From: a virus | Length of the DNA: 64,000 bases | IMG/VR virus record: IMGVR_UViG_3300028840_002618 | Coordinates: 1-64,000 of that record | Direction: 5' to 3' (one strand) | Part shown: in pieces, positions 52,763-63,311 of the stretch | How positions within the stretch are numbered: the first letter of the stretch is position 1 | How the letters are laid out: each line of letters starts with the position of its first letter | Notes under the pieces: generated by a model | Database searches by the model: none | What the model was told of the DNA's origin: nothing | The model's input: the letters and a program-made list of their open reading frames with translations, nothing else | Program-made: the position numbers and the translations under genes

Positions 52763-54439
52763 CTACACGCAAGCTATCGCGACGGCTTCTTGTAGGAGCG
52801 CGCACAGCCGGGGGTCTGTGGAGGTCTTGATGGTAGCCTCTGATCGAGAGACCTCTACTCCATCCCACAAGGTGATCGTCGTGATCACGTGGTCCCCGCC
52901 TTCCGGTGGGTCTGGGGGTTCAGGGGATCCGATGTCGGCCTGGAGCAAAAAGTCATCCCAGTGCGTGGCACTGTTCTTGGCATAGTCGGTCTTGGCACGC
53001 AAGAACACGGTCACTTTGGTGGATTGCGCGATCGCATCGCCCAATGTCAAAGTCTGCCACTTTTTGTCTGTCTCGGGATCTTGCCCGAGCCATTCTGACC
53101 ACTCGACAGACCCGGCGTGCATGTCCGTGCCGCCCAGTGGATCTATGCCCATCTGGGTACCGTTCTGGGCGCCGCTCTCAGAGTCGAGCATTGCCTTGAC
53201 CGTGGCTAGGAGAGTCGCGCCCGGTTGGGTAGTGTACTGCCGCCAGACACAACAGTCGGTCGTGCTAAAGGTAGTCTGCACGGCCTGACAAAAGTCCCCT
53301 GGATCGTCGGGATCGTCTCCGTGAGAGACAAAGTACTCGGGCCGGCGCAGCTTACTGGGATCCTCTGGGTCCTCTCCCTGCCAGAGCCAGAATGGTTCCC
53401 AGCCCTCCTGGACCTTGAGCTCTCCCACGTTCTGGTCATAAGGCGGGTTGGGATCGTTTCTGGGGATGAACGGGCCATTGAACGTTTCTATGCCGATGGT
53501 GATCATGTCTGGTACCTCCTCTGGGGTATTCTTGATCCCGAGGTCTACGGCGCGCCGTATGTCCTCGTAGACGTGGGCCTTGCCTTCAATATGCCATTCA
53601 TCGTACCGGGGCCACCTGTAGAGGCAGAGGCTTTGAATCGGGTATCCGTGGGTCAGGTTAAAATCACGGATCTCCTTGATTGCTTCTTGTACCCATCGAA
53701 CGTCCGGCACGTCCAACCAGGGGTTCCGGACGCCATTAACGTCGCCTTGGTCGGCCTCTGTGATGTAGATCTTGAGGCTTCGCAGAGCTAGCGGGGTCCA
53801 TTCCCATAGGTCCCAGTAGGCCCGGAAATTGTAGAGCCGATCCTGGTATGGAGGTCCCATGGGGGTCATGTCGCGGATCAGCTGCCAACTCGATCCGTGG
53901 GTGTAGGTATGCCAGCACAGAGCGTCAAAGGTTTCACAGAGTTCAAGCATCCCCTGGTAGTAGGTCAACCAGTCCTCTGTCTCGACGTTCCACATGGCCA
54001 CTGGTGCGGGCATGATGATCGAGTCTGGCTGAACCGCTTTGATCGCCGCGTAACACTTGCGAAAACATGACGCATAGTTCTCTTTGGAGATCCCGCCCTC
54101 CACTAGAGCGTTGGGTTCATTCCCTATGACCCACCTTCTGCAGCCATAGGAGTTCTGGACCCAGCTCGCGCACCGGATCGCAAAGGCGTCATAGTGGGAG
54201 GGATCAAGGGGGATCGTCCCTTGTTCTGGTCCGTAGCCATTGTTCAGTCTGGCGATGTTGCCGAACCCTCGAGACCACCACCGCGAGTAGTCATACCCGG
54301 CAGTGTCGTTTGGGTTGTGACCAAGGGCGTGAGTATGGGTAATCCACCCCGCTGCCTCACCACCTATGGTCATGTAGGTCTCCAGCCAGTCATCTGGAGG
54401 CGGTTCATGTATGCCGATGACGTAGGGGTTTTCAGGCAT
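52763..54439 (-). CDS. Tail-associated glycoside hydrolase
   Basis: 558 aa. Residues 1-330 resemble a clan GH-A TIM barrel: VIGNEPN with Glu108 as acid/base and IYITEAD with Glu228 as nucleophile, spacing normal for the clan. The C-terminal 200 residues, beta-rich with a Cys pair (TDCCVW), look like a carbohydrate-binding or virion-attachment module. Probably degrades host surface polysaccharide during adsorption. Follows the distal tail genes. Confidence 0.7.
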   Translation of the reverse strand: MPENPYVIGIHEPPPDDWLETYMTIGGEAAGWITHTHALGHNPNDTAGYDYSRWWSRGFGNIARLNNGYGPEQGTIPLDPSHYDAFAIRCASWVQNSYGCRRWVIGNEPNALVEGGISKENYASCFRKCYAAIKAVQPDSIIMPAPVAMWNVETEDWLTYYQGMLELCETFDALCWHTYTHGSSWQLIRDMTPMGPPYQDRLYNFRAYWDLWEWTPLALRSLKIYITEADQGDVNGVRNPWLDVPDVRWVQEAIKEIRDFNLTHGYPIQSLCLYRWPRYDEWHIEGKAHVYEDIRRAVDLGIKNTPEEVPDMITIGIETFNGPFIPRNDPNPPYDQNVGELKVQEGWEPFWLWQGEDPEDPSKLRRPEYFVSHGDDPDDPGDFCQAVQTTFSTTDCCVWRQYTTQPGATLLATVKAMLDSESGAQNGTQMGIDPLGGTDMHAGSVEWSEWLGQDPETDKKWQTLTLGDAIAQSTKVTVFLRAKTDYAKNSATHWDDFLLQADIGSPEPPDPPEGGDHVITTITLWDGVEVSRSEATIKTSTDPRLCALLQEAVAIACV

Positions 54440-54448
54440 TGGACCTCC

Positions 54449-55264
54449 CTATGTGATCAAACGCATGGCGTCGATGTGCCACCGATACCACGTTGCCGTG
54501 CTGTACTTTTGGATGACCAGGCCCACCCGCGTCGGCGTCCAGGCCAAGCCTGTGGGGTAGTTGTTCGGTACCCACAGCCGAGTATTGGAATTGTGACTCA
54601 TTCCCGATCCCAAAGTGGTCACGCCCCAGTTGGTGTATAGGGTTCCCTGGATTGAACTGTTGAACCAAACATGTGGAGGGAACGGTTGCTTTGTGCCTAG
54701 CCATTGCGTGACACCACCTCCACCCGTGCGAAAGGTGCGGAACCAGGAACGACCTGACTCGGTCGCACCCGCAACGGAAGTATCGTTCGTTATGATCCCA
54801 CCCTCCACATAGTTGTTATCTGTGCCATCGTCTATGCGGTAGCCGAATGACAGGCCGCTAGTAAAATCGCTACCAAGACCATACATCGATCCCAAGAGGG
54901 CCATCGTGGGGGTCGAACCGACTGCCCTATAGAAAAAGGCACGCTCCGCGACCGCGTTGGTCAGGCGCAAGTCCACCATAGACTCCTCGGTGAAGCCGAT
55001 GTAGCCAGGGGTCACGAATGGTGCGCCAGCCCAGGATCCCCATGCTGGCATAGCGGTCTCATAGTCAAAGTGAGTCCCATAGATTCCATCCCACTTGTCC
55101 AAGGAAATGTTCGGCATTCCGTCAAGCCGGGTCTGTACGCCGCGATAATTGTCCAGCCCGTGCAGGTCGTTGTTCGGCTGGCACCATACATCGTCTTTCT
55201 TGTGAAAAAAGGACGTCGTCCAGTCGTCTACTCTTGGATCGTTCAGTTGCCGCCTTTTGGTCAT
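54449..55264 (-). CDS. Tail protein, lectin-like beta-sandwich
   Basis: 271 aa, beta-rich with Trp/Gly/Tyr-rich strands such as GWGSWAGAP-type and TATWYRWHIDAMRL near the end, a pattern common in concanavalin-like domains. Follows, on the minus strand, the 393-aa tail gene. Probably a receptor- or glycan-binding tail component. Confidence 0.55.
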   Translation of the reverse strand: MTKRRQLNDPRVDDWTTSFFHKKDDVWCQPNNDLHGLDNYRGVQTRLDGMPNISLDKWDGIYGTHFDYETAMPAWGSWAGAPFVTPGYIGFTEESMVDLRLTNAVAERAFFYRAVGSTPTMALLGSMYGLGSDFTSGLSFGYRIDDGTDNNYVEGGIITNDTSVAGATESGRSWFRTFRTGGGGVTQWLGTKQPFPPHVWFNSSIQGTLYTNWGVTTLGSGMSHNSNTRLWVPNNYPTGLAWTPTRVGLVIQKYSTATWYRWHIDAMRLIT

Positions 55265-56446
55265 CTATCCCCTCACGTTCGCCAAGAATTGCGGGAGCTT
55301 GAACTGTTGCGCCCCGCTGATCGAGATGCCCCATGGATAGGTATAAGATACCTGCTCGATGAACACGAACCGGGGGTCTCGGCGTTGGTCGCTTGGTATC
55401 GACTGCCCTAAGAGATAGTCGGACAGAAAGACTATTCTGCCCGGCTCAATGTCCCAAGGGTAGACCTCCTGGGAGGTCCCATATCGGAGAACACGCGGGA
55501 CGCGTGCCCTGATCCGGTGCTCATAGTAGGGGGCAGTAGGAGCTTGTGCATAGTGCAGAGTCTGACTGTCCTTGACGCCCCACAGGTAACGGTTCTGACT
55601 GGCATCGCCCAGCTTGACCAAGTTCTCGATCACAGTTAAGCCAGAGTGTCCCTTGTCATCGTACCGATGGGCAAGCATTGCGTTAGTGTCAATGTAGGCA
55701 GTAGACGTGCTGAACAGGCCGTTAGGATCAGCCGCCAGGACATAGCCCAACTTGGTAGATACGGTGACCGTTCCCGCGTTTGTGTCCTGATAGTTGATCG
55801 CGTCGAACATGTGGGCATACCCCAGGATCGAGAGGGAGATCGACGCAGGAGCAGAGCTGTCCAGGCCAACCTGTTCGCTGTGCTGAGGCCAAGCGTTCTC
55901 ATAGAGGTATAGGTCGCGGTAGTCGCTGGCGTGGTCGGTCACGCCATCGTCTAGGAGCTCAGATCCCGATATTGTCTGATCAAAGATACCATAACGGTCC
56001 TGGGAGTCAGTATCCTGGGCTATCGTGGTCACTCTCTGCGGCCCGACGAGAGGAGGAGCGACCGTTGCGTCAAGGATGGGAGAATACTCGACCTCAATCC
56101 TGTTGCCTATGTCCAGTAGTGGGCCTTGCCTGCCCGAAAACGTGCCACCGCTGGCATCCAGGGAGTTCACGAAACCCGCAAAGATCCGGTTGCGTCCAGG
56201 GCTAAAGGTCTCGACGTGTAGGCCCAAGCCGTTCAAGGTCCACCAATCAATGTAGGACACGGAGCCATTGAGCCGTATGCTAGCAGACCACCACCATCCA
56301 TCGGCCTGGATCGTATGGCTGTAGTCACCAGGGCCTATTCGCTGAATCAGTGTATCAGTGATCAGGGAGCCGCGGGGAGTGTAGGAGGTGCCGGCAACAA
56401 TAGCAGGCTTCCACACATGGACGCAGATGTTATGTGCCGGGATCAT
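55265..56446 (-). CDS. Distal tail/baseplate protein
   Basis: 393 aa, beta-rich with SVSYIDWWTLNGLGLHVETF near residues 60-80 and several Gly/Asp loops. Between the large LamG protein and the lectin-like protein, the place of a tail-tip (Tal/hub-like) protein. Overlaps the previous gene by 4 bp. Confidence 0.6.
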   Translation of the reverse strand: MIPAHNICVHVWKPAIVAGTSYTPRGSLITDTLIQRIGPGDYSHTIQADGWWWSASIRLNGSVSYIDWWTLNGLGLHVETFSPGRNRIFAGFVNSLDASGGTFSGRQGPLLDIGNRIEVEYSPILDATVAPPLVGPQRVTTIAQDTDSQDRYGIFDQTISGSELLDDGVTDHASDYRDLYLYENAWPQHSEQVGLDSSAPASISLSILGYAHMFDAINYQDTNAGTVTVSTKLGYVLAADPNGLFSTSTAYIDTNAMLAHRYDDKGHSGLTVIENLVKLGDASQNRYLWGVKDSQTLHYAQAPTAPYYEHRIRARVPRVLRYGTSQEVYPWDIEPGRIVFLSDYLLGQSIPSDQRRDPRFVFIEQVSYTYPWGISISGAQQFKLPQFLANVRG

Positions 56447-59400
56447 GTGTCCTCCCCTCGCATGGACCAGTAACGACTCACTTTTTCAGTCTGCACGATA
56501 TGCATGATGTACGGATAGGCAACCTCGTTGCCGCTCAGATCAAGCCCCTCTGAAAAGAACCATAGCCGTTGAGTCTTGTGTGGTTGCAGAGCCAGTATTG
56601 TTGCGTTGGCAAGCATACGCCCGACCTGTAGATCGTTCTCGTCTCGCACGATCGCTAGGATCTCCTCTCGGGGGAATGATGCACTGTCCAACTCTGCATA
56701 GTCGGGGGTCACAAACGAGTTGGCTCCCAACATGTCAAACAGAGCAGAACACTCGTCTACAGGCAAGATAAAAATATCGATCAGCTCAAGATAGCTACCG
56801 CCCGTAACCCGCCCCGCTTGCCAGTAGATCGAGATCTGGTCAAAGACGGTATCGGGATTGCCTTCGCCTATAGTGATTGCTCCCAGGTCGACCACGTTGA
56901 ACTTGACACTGTTCCCGTGGGACACTGTATCGCCATAGATGATCTGACCGCTGCTCCCATTCTTGACTGCGAGACGACTCTCCCAGGTTCCACCGTTTGA
57001 CGATGCGAACCGCGCATAGGCGTGGAATTGACCGTGAAACTGTGGGCCAAGCACCTCGTCCAGTTGGATCGTCAAGCGGGTCGCCACAGCCTCTGGGGTT
57101 GCAATAGGAATATATCGGCATTCGGACTTTGGCGCGTTCGGATCGCCGCTGCCGCCCGTGTTGAGTGCTGCATTGGTACCTGCTGTATTGGTCTGGCCCG
57201 ATGGTAACTCTTGAGAACCACAGAGCAGATAGGCGGTAAAATCCTCTCCGCGATCAAGCTCCCGTACGCCAACATAGAGCTTGGCAGTACTGCCCTGGGA
57301 CTGATAGTCTAGATCAGACTGATTGATCATGTCCACTTTGAGCAGTAGGGCTTCGTCCCCGTCCAGCTCGTCGGTGTCTATCGTGACATAGGGCCATGTC
57401 ACTGTGTAGGGCGTGCCGTTGACTATGGGGATCGTCTCTGTGCCTGTAGGCGCAGAAACGTCATAGGCCATCCAGTAGCCAGAGATCCCGTTGACCGTCT
57501 CGGGGGTAGCAAAAGCATTGCCCGTCCACACTAGAGCATTGATCCCGGCAACAGACAGGGCCACCTTGCTTGCAGCCAGTCCTGTCTTGTCTCCTGCCAC
57601 AGTATTGTCTCTATGGCGAGCATTGCCGTAGATCGTTGTGGCGCTACCGCCTGTTCGCAGTACGAGCGCAACGAGAGAGAGTGATCCCAGCGTATCCACA
57701 TCCCACACGATGTTACCCATTCTCTGCGCGGCAGGGTGACCGTCCGCGATTCCGATCACAACTCTGTCCCCACTGGCAGGTGGGTCAGGGAATAGCTTGA
57801 TCTGTCCCTCTGTTCCTATCAGATTGTTACCCCAGACATACACTCCACCACCAGAATAGTCACCGATGAACATATGAGTAAACTGGCGACGGACATGACT
57901 ATTGATCACATAGTTGATTGCCTCGCAAGTCTCACTTGCCTCCGCTGGCAGGGTCGCTCCAAGGGATGCCGCACAGGAGACCCGTTGCTCCACAGGGCAA
58001 GAGCTTCCCCATTCACCATCTGAGACAATGCCGTGATTCTGGTTCAAGGTGTAGTCAACCGCTACCTCGCCGTGGTCGTCAAAGATGGTAAGCAGTTCAC
58101 AGTCCCCACGTTGCAGGTCCCACCACGGTGTACAACGGTCGGGAGGGGTGAACGTGCCTGTGTAGAGCACGGAGGAGCAGACGCGAGTCCAGCCGATGTC
58201 ACCGTCAAAAGTACGACCTCCCGCTAGTCGGTCCGCGATGGTAAGGTCATTACCTACATCTGTGACGATCGCCCCGTTCCTGTTTGACGTACCGTTCGTA
58301 TGCTCCACTCCGTCAACCCATAGACGGGGAGTCGTGTACGAGCTGTCATCCCAAGTGAACGCCACATGATGCCACGTACCATCCATTGGCGTGTTCGCCA
58401 GTCCGGTGTTGGCTGTACCGTTGGCTACCGCACAAGCAATGTTCGCATACATCCCCAAAGTTGCATCAAGGGAGAGTACCCAATCCGTCTTTTCTATGAT
58501 CCTTCCAAGATTGCCACCCCCGTAAGAGTCTGCCTTGATCCACGCCTCCACGGTCATTGCTGCGTCATGGAGGTCTTGCAGGTTGGTCGGGTCGCCATAG
58601 TTAACGATGGTCAATGCACCATCGCAGATCACATAGGCATTCTTGATGATCTGCACGTCCACGCTCTCGATGTCCCCACAGCACTCCTTGCCCCAGTTCA
58701 GAGCCGATAGGTCGGCGTGGTTGTCGTTCCCGCTTTGATCGTACACCTTGACACCCGCGCCCTCCTGGATGCCGAGCCATACCGTGTTCCCATCCACGGT
58801 GGGCAGGGTGCATTGTTCTGGTAGGTTGGCTGAGAAGTCGCTTGTCCAGCGCACCGTGTCTGAGACACGGAACCACCCAATGTCACCATCGAACGTCCGC
58901 GCACCCGCGGACCTATTGCCTATAGCCATGTTTTGGCCTACGTCTGAAACGATAGCTCCATTTCGATTCTGTGTACTGGCATATGTCGATTCGACGCCGT
59001 CGATCCAGATACGTGGATAATTGTATGTGGCATCGTCCCAGGTCATGGCCAGATGATGCCACTCGTTGTCCACAATGGACACATTTCCAATAGCCTCGGC
59101 GTCGGTCACGGCGCATTGAACAAGAGCCTGCAATCCCCCATCCACCATAGTGAAGTACCAGCCTTGCGATGATCCCTTTCTGATGATATGTCCTACATCA
59201 GCACGACCCAAACCTTTAGCTCGGACCCATCCATCAAGAGTCATTGCATTGTCGGCAAGGTCTTGGATCGCTGCGTCATCTGTGATCACCGCATTGGCTT
59301 CTTCAGTGATATACTCGAGATGTCCGATCCCCTCGTCCCCGATCTGCCCTGCCAGGGTCTGACAGTCACAGTCGAACGTGCCGCTGGTCAGGGTCCCATC

Positions 59401-60588
59401 AATGGTGCCAGGGTTCTGCTGGTTCTCGATGTTTGTTCCGGAGCATTCCGCGCCGATCCACTGCCCGACCACGTTCCCGTCGTCCTCTGGGAGTCGGCAC
59501 TGTTCGGGAGGGGTGAAGTCCCGGTCATAGCGCAAGATGTCTGAGATACGGAGCCAGCCGATGCCGCCATCAAAAGCTTGGGTTCCACCTGAAAGATCAC
59601 CTATAGTAAGCGGATTGCCCACGTCGCTCAGGATCGCTCCGTTGCGTTGGGTAGCAGTCCTGTAATCCACCTCTTTGCCGTTCACCCATAGACGCGGGCC
59701 ACCCAATCCCCACGTATCGTCCCAGGTCATGGCAACATGCGCCCATTCGCCATAAGACAGAGTGCCTGTCCTTGCCTCAAAGGTCGCGTTTTGCACGGCG
59801 CACCGAACTTGTCCACTCAGACTTCCGTTTGCCCGCATACGAAAGTTCCAGCCAACCCCTCCACCCTTGCGGACAATCACACCAGCATCACCCTCCCCCG
59901 CATTGTCTGGTCGGATCCATGCCTCCACAGTGAAGGCGTTGTCAGCGAGGTCTTGGATTACAGCATTGTCGGGCACGGTGAGGATCGTTGCCGCACCATC
60001 AAACTCCACATGGCAGGGGTAGCAGTATTCATCCGACGCATAGGCAGGCAGGCACTCAGTTTCGCCAGGGGAAACATCACGCCAGAGGGGTTCACGGATC
60101 AGAGTCATGGGCCAGTCGGCAAAAGCTACCGTGTCGAACTCTGGGGCGGTTGGGTCATGAAAAGGATCATCGTCAACGGGAGTGCTACCAGCCATCACCA
60201 TTGAATAGCCGGGCTGGGATTCACAGATCCCTTGACGGACGATCCAGACCGGGTCGGCCTGGTAGTCGGTCATCCAGTAACGTTTCGCTTCTCTGAGGAG
60301 GTAGCGGAGGTTCTGGGCCATCTGGAACAGATCATCGTTGGTCCAGGCCGTGACGTGGAATGTCATGGACTCCTCGACGTTCTCCAGTGCCTCTGTGCGG
60401 GGTTCGGAACCATCTGCCAGGGCAGAGTCCGACCACACGCTGGAGGCTTTTGGCTGGCTGATCGAGGGCTCCCAGGTCAGGAGATGAAAGCCTGTTTGCA
60501 TGGAGAGGGAGAGGAGATCAACGTCAATCATGCCGTTGGTGATTCTGAACTCAGAAAACATCTTGTTGTATGGAGTGGGATCGCTCAT
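56443..60588 (-). CDS. Large distal tail protein with three LamG/concanavalin-like repeats
   Basis: 1381 aa. N-terminal 190 residues look like a distal tail (Dit-type) domain. Three LamG-like repeats follow, each with an 'A-x-x-x-x-Q-D-L-x-D-x-A-x-T' start: AVIQDLADNAFTVEAWIRP, AAIQDLADNAMTLDGWVRA, LQDLHDAAMTVEAWIKA, and each with a WHH or WAHVAMTWDD core. LamG folds bind carbohydrates. Follows the tape measure. GAGAGGCGATAGA precedes the ATG. Confidence 0.75.
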   Translation of the reverse strand: MSDPTPYNKMFSEFRITNGMIDVDLLSLSMQTGFHLLTWEPSISQPKASSVWSDSALADGSEPRTEALENVEESMTFHVTAWTNDDLFQMAQNLRYLLREAKRYWMTDYQADPVWIVRQGICESQPGYSMVMAGSTPVDDDPFHDPTAPEFDTVAFADWPMTLIREPLWRDVSPGETECLPAYASDEYCYPCHVEFDGAATILTVPDNAVIQDLADNAFTVEAWIRPDNAGEGDAGVIVRKGGGVGWNFRMRANGSLSGQVRCAVQNATFEARTGTLSYGEWAHVAMTWDDTWGLGGPRLWVNGKEVDYRTATQRNGAILSDVGNPLTIGDLSGGTQAFDGGIGWLRISDILRYDRDFTPPEQCRLPEDDGNVVGQWIGAECSGTNIENQQNPGTIDGTLTSGTFDCDCQTLAGQIGDEGIGHLEYITEEANAVITDDAAIQDLADNAMTLDGWVRAKGLGRADVGHIIRKGSSQGWYFTMVDGGLQALVQCAVTDAEAIGNVSIVDNEWHHLAMTWDDATYNYPRIWIDGVESTYASTQNRNGAIVSDVGQNMAIGNRSAGARTFDGDIGWFRVSDTVRWTSDFSANLPEQCTLPTVDGNTVWLGIQEGAGVKVYDQSGNDNHADLSALNWGKECCGDIESVDVQIIKNAYVICDGALTIVNYGDPTNLQDLHDAAMTVEAWIKADSYGGGNLGRIIEKTDWVLSLDATLGMYANIACAVANGTANTGLANTPMDGTWHHVAFTWDDSSYTTPRLWVDGVEHTNGTSNRNGAIVTDVGNDLTIADRLAGGRTFDGDIGWTRVCSSVLYTGTFTPPDRCTPWWDLQRGDCELLTIFDDHGEVAVDYTLNQNHGIVSDGEWGSSCPVEQRVSCAASLGATLPAEASETCEAINYVINSHVRRQFTHMFIGDYSGGGVYVWGNNLIGTEGQIKLFPDPPASGDRVVIGIADGHPAAQRMGNIVWDVDTLGSLSLVALVLRTGGSATTIYGNARHRDNTVAGDKTGLAASKVALSVAGINALVWTGNAFATPETVNGISGYWMAYDVSAPTGTETIPIVNGTPYTVTWPYVTIDTDELDGDEALLLKVDMINQSDLDYQSQGSTAKLYVGVRELDRGEDFTAYLLCGSQELPSGQTNTAGTNAALNTGGSGDPNAPKSECRYIPIATPEAVATRLTIQLDEVLGPQFHGQFHAYARFASSNGGTWESRLAVKNGSSGQIIYGDTVSHGNSVKFNVVDLGAITIGEGNPDTVFDQISIYWQAGRVTGGSYLELIDIFILPVDECSALFDMLGANSFVTPDYAELDSASFPREEILAIVRDENDLQVGRMLANATILALQPHKTQRLWFFSEGLDLSGNEVAYPYIMHIVQTEKVSRYWSMRGEDT

Positions 60589-60589
60589 T

Positions 60590-63310
60590 CTATCGCCTCT
60601 CGATTGCGTTGCGGACAGTTCGCTCGAGTTGAGCGTTGAACCGCCGCATGTCGTCCTGTGTACCGATGTTCACGTTGCCCGAGAAGACAATGCTGATCGG
60701 GCTGCCGTTGTTGGTCGTCACGGAGGACGAAACTGGAGCCATTGCCGGCATCATTGTATGTTGTAGTGATCCCTGGAGTTGGGGGATCGATAGGTTGCTC
60801 ATTTTACCTAGTTCAGAGTTGATCTGCTGTAGGCCCAAGGCAAAGGGAGCAGGAGATTCCGCGATGCCCCATCCAAGCGCTTCTCGGATCTTGTCGAACG
60901 GTTGCCTGGCAAGTTCTGCCACCTTGGCTATAAAGTTTCCGAGCTTGGTCGTGATGTCGGCTATACCGGTCGCAAGTCTCTCTATGATGTTTGTGGTAAA
61001 ATCCTTGATCGCCTTTGCTGCATCGGACTCGAGGAGGGTTCCATACTGGTCTTTTAGATAGTCCCACACGGCGGTCAGCGCGCCAAGGACACCACCGTCC
61101 TCTTGGCCTGAGAGGATGCCCCAGATCTTGTCCCAGGCTTCCCAGAAATTTCCTGTTAGATCAGTTACCAGTTCAGGTATGGAGGTCTTGAGGTCTTGGA
61201 TCAGATCCTCGATATCCTGGAGAACTGGAAACTTCTTTTTGAGATCGTCCCAGACATTCCCGACCTTGTCCTTGAACTTGGTCCACGCTTCCCCGATGCC
61301 GCCCACCTTTTCAACGATTCGATCCCAGGCCTCGCCCAGAGGGGCAAAGATCTCTTTGAACTTTTCCTTGAGCTGGCCTTTCATTTTCTCGATGGCGTCA
61401 CCGAATCTGGTCCCGAGTGCGCCAGTCAGTCCAGATACCTCTGGAACAACCGCCGCTGCAGGACCTCCTTTGCCTTTGACCCCCTTGTCACGTTCCTTGT
61501 TCTCGACTTGTAGGGCGTCATTGACCGAGAGGAGTTCATCTACCAACTTCTTTTGCAGACTGGCTTCGGTCTGGAGGTCGGAGATCTTGAGCTTGTCTGC
61601 TGCTACTGATTCCTCCTGGAGGGCTAGTTGATCCTGGGTTAGTTTCATCGCTTCCTCTGCCGCGTTGATCTGCTTGAGTTGGGCAGCCAGGATCTCAGGG
61701 GACGCGCCTTCTCGGAGAAGCCGGTTATACTCGACGGTCTCCTTGTTGACATCGCCTTGTTGGGCCAGCATCTTTTCTCGGGATCGTGCCAGGGATTCCT
61801 CTGCCTCCTGGACACGTTGGGTAGTGTCGGCCAACTCGAACTGGATCGATACCATCTTGTTGATCGCGTCTGAGAAAACTCCCGCAGACTTGTTGATCAC
61901 CTGTTCTATCGTTCCACGGTCCCCACCGGCGAGAGCACCCGCGATGGTCTTGGAAACGTTGGCAAGGTCAGACTTTTCTAGGATCTTGCCGAGGGGGCCT
62001 TGGATGTCTTTCAGGATGCCGAAGTCTGCCTCGGTCATACCCTCAAGATACATCTCCATAGTATGAATTCCCCATCCCTTGATACCAGGGGCTATTTTGG
62101 GAGGAGAGGCACCTAAGAGCCATTGTTCCAAGATGTTCCCTATAAAGTTCAGTCCTTGGATCAGGACGGTAGAGGCGGCATCTACCATCCCCTCCGCAAA
62201 ACTGGCGACCAGTTCAACGCCCCACTTGAGAGCGTTGTCAATGGTAGAGGCAATAGAATCTCCCATGTCCCCACCCAGTTTCTCTAGGACAATGGCGATG
62301 AACTCACCAAATGCAGCCCATCCCTCCATGCTCATGTCAAGCATTGCCCCGATGGCGATCAAGATCTTGTTTAGACCGCCACCCTCTGCTATGGCAGCGG
62401 AGAAAGCACCGGTAACTCGGTTGAGCGTTTTCATGAAGGTCAAAAAGGCAGGGAGGAGAGCCTCACCCAACGTGTCCTTGATATTCTGGAGATGGGCGCC
62501 GAACATAGCCATCTGTGCAGAGGAGGTATCTGCGACACTGGGCATCGCCCCAAACTTCTGCTCTAGTTTCTCCAGGGTCAAGGCTTGCAAGGCGGTCTGG
62601 ATCTGGACCTTGCTCAGAGCGTCGGCCTGGATGCCGTACATTTCTGTTGCCCGTTGGGTTGCTTCGGCCTGAGAAACTTGGATCTTGAGGTTGTCAAGGA
62701 TCGCGGCACTGGTGCGACCGATGCCGCGAACGTAGGAGTCCATCAGGTAGCCGATGTCCTCACCTGTGCCGGCAGCGACCTTGCCAAAGAGCTCTAGGGC
62801 TTCGGGCATCGACTGAGCGAACTGATCTGAGACCAGGGCCGAGGCATCATTAAACGATTTGAGGAGATCACGGACAGGGATCATACCGGATGATCCCTCC
62901 TGGAGTGCTCGGAGCATTCCAGAGGTCCCACCCTCTATATTGGAGGTCAAGGTTGCAAACTGGGTAGAAAGGCCCTCTAGTGGTGCCGCAGACATGGGGA
63001 GATCGACAACGGCTTTGACGACCTTGCCAATGATCCCTAGTATCTTCTCAGTGACTGCCATTGCGCCAGCAACACCGCTTGCCATCGTCGCCCAGCCGGT
63101 CTTGGATTGCTTGGCAGCACCCCCGGCCTTTTCAGTCGCATCACTCAGGGCTTCCTGGGTTATGGTCAGTTTTTTGGCTTGGCCCTCTGCATCCTTGAAG
63201 GATGCAGAGACACTATCCCAGGCCACGCCTGACTTTTCCATGTTCTGGATGAACTTGGACGCGCCCTTGACAACCAGAGCTACGCCATCTTGAGGCAGTT
63301 GCTGGCTCAT
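60590..63310 (-). CDS. Tape measure protein
   Basis: 906 aa, long and mostly helical with Ala/Gln/Lys content, several hydrophobic segments (about 75-100, VAGAMAVTEKILGIIGKVV; and near 350-380) and a coiled-coil stretch near 520-580. This is the standard build of a tail-length-determining protein. Comes directly after the chaperone frames, which are the expected partners. By the usual rule of about 0.15 nm per residue this predicts a tail of the order of 130-140 nm. Confidence 0.8.
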   Translation of the reverse strand: MSQQLPQDGVALVVKGASKFIQNMEKSGVAWDSVSASFKDAEGQAKKLTITQEALSDATEKAGGAAKQSKTGWATMASGVAGAMAVTEKILGIIGKVVKAVVDLPMSAAPLEGLSTQFATLTSNIEGGTSGMLRALQEGSSGMIPVRDLLKSFNDASALVSDQFAQSMPEALELFGKVAAGTGEDIGYLMDSYVRGIGRTSAAILDNLKIQVSQAEATQRATEMYGIQADALSKVQIQTALQALTLEKLEQKFGAMPSVADTSSAQMAMFGAHLQNIKDTLGEALLPAFLTFMKTLNRVTGAFSAAIAEGGGLNKILIAIGAMLDMSMEGWAAFGEFIAIVLEKLGGDMGDSIASTIDNALKWGVELVASFAEGMVDAASTVLIQGLNFIGNILEQWLLGASPPKIAPGIKGWGIHTMEMYLEGMTEADFGILKDIQGPLGKILEKSDLANVSKTIAGALAGGDRGTIEQVINKSAGVFSDAINKMVSIQFELADTTQRVQEAEESLARSREKMLAQQGDVNKETVEYNRLLREGASPEILAAQLKQINAAEEAMKLTQDQLALQEESVAADKLKISDLQTEASLQKKLVDELLSVNDALQVENKERDKGVKGKGGPAAAVVPEVSGLTGALGTRFGDAIEKMKGQLKEKFKEIFAPLGEAWDRIVEKVGGIGEAWTKFKDKVGNVWDDLKKKFPVLQDIEDLIQDLKTSIPELVTDLTGNFWEAWDKIWGILSGQEDGGVLGALTAVWDYLKDQYGTLLESDAAKAIKDFTTNIIERLATGIADITTKLGNFIAKVAELARQPFDKIREALGWGIAESPAPFALGLQQINSELGKMSNLSIPQLQGSLQHTMMPAMAPVSSSVTTNNGSPISIVFSGNVNIGTQDDMRRFNAQLERTVRNAIERR

Positions 63311-63311
63311 A

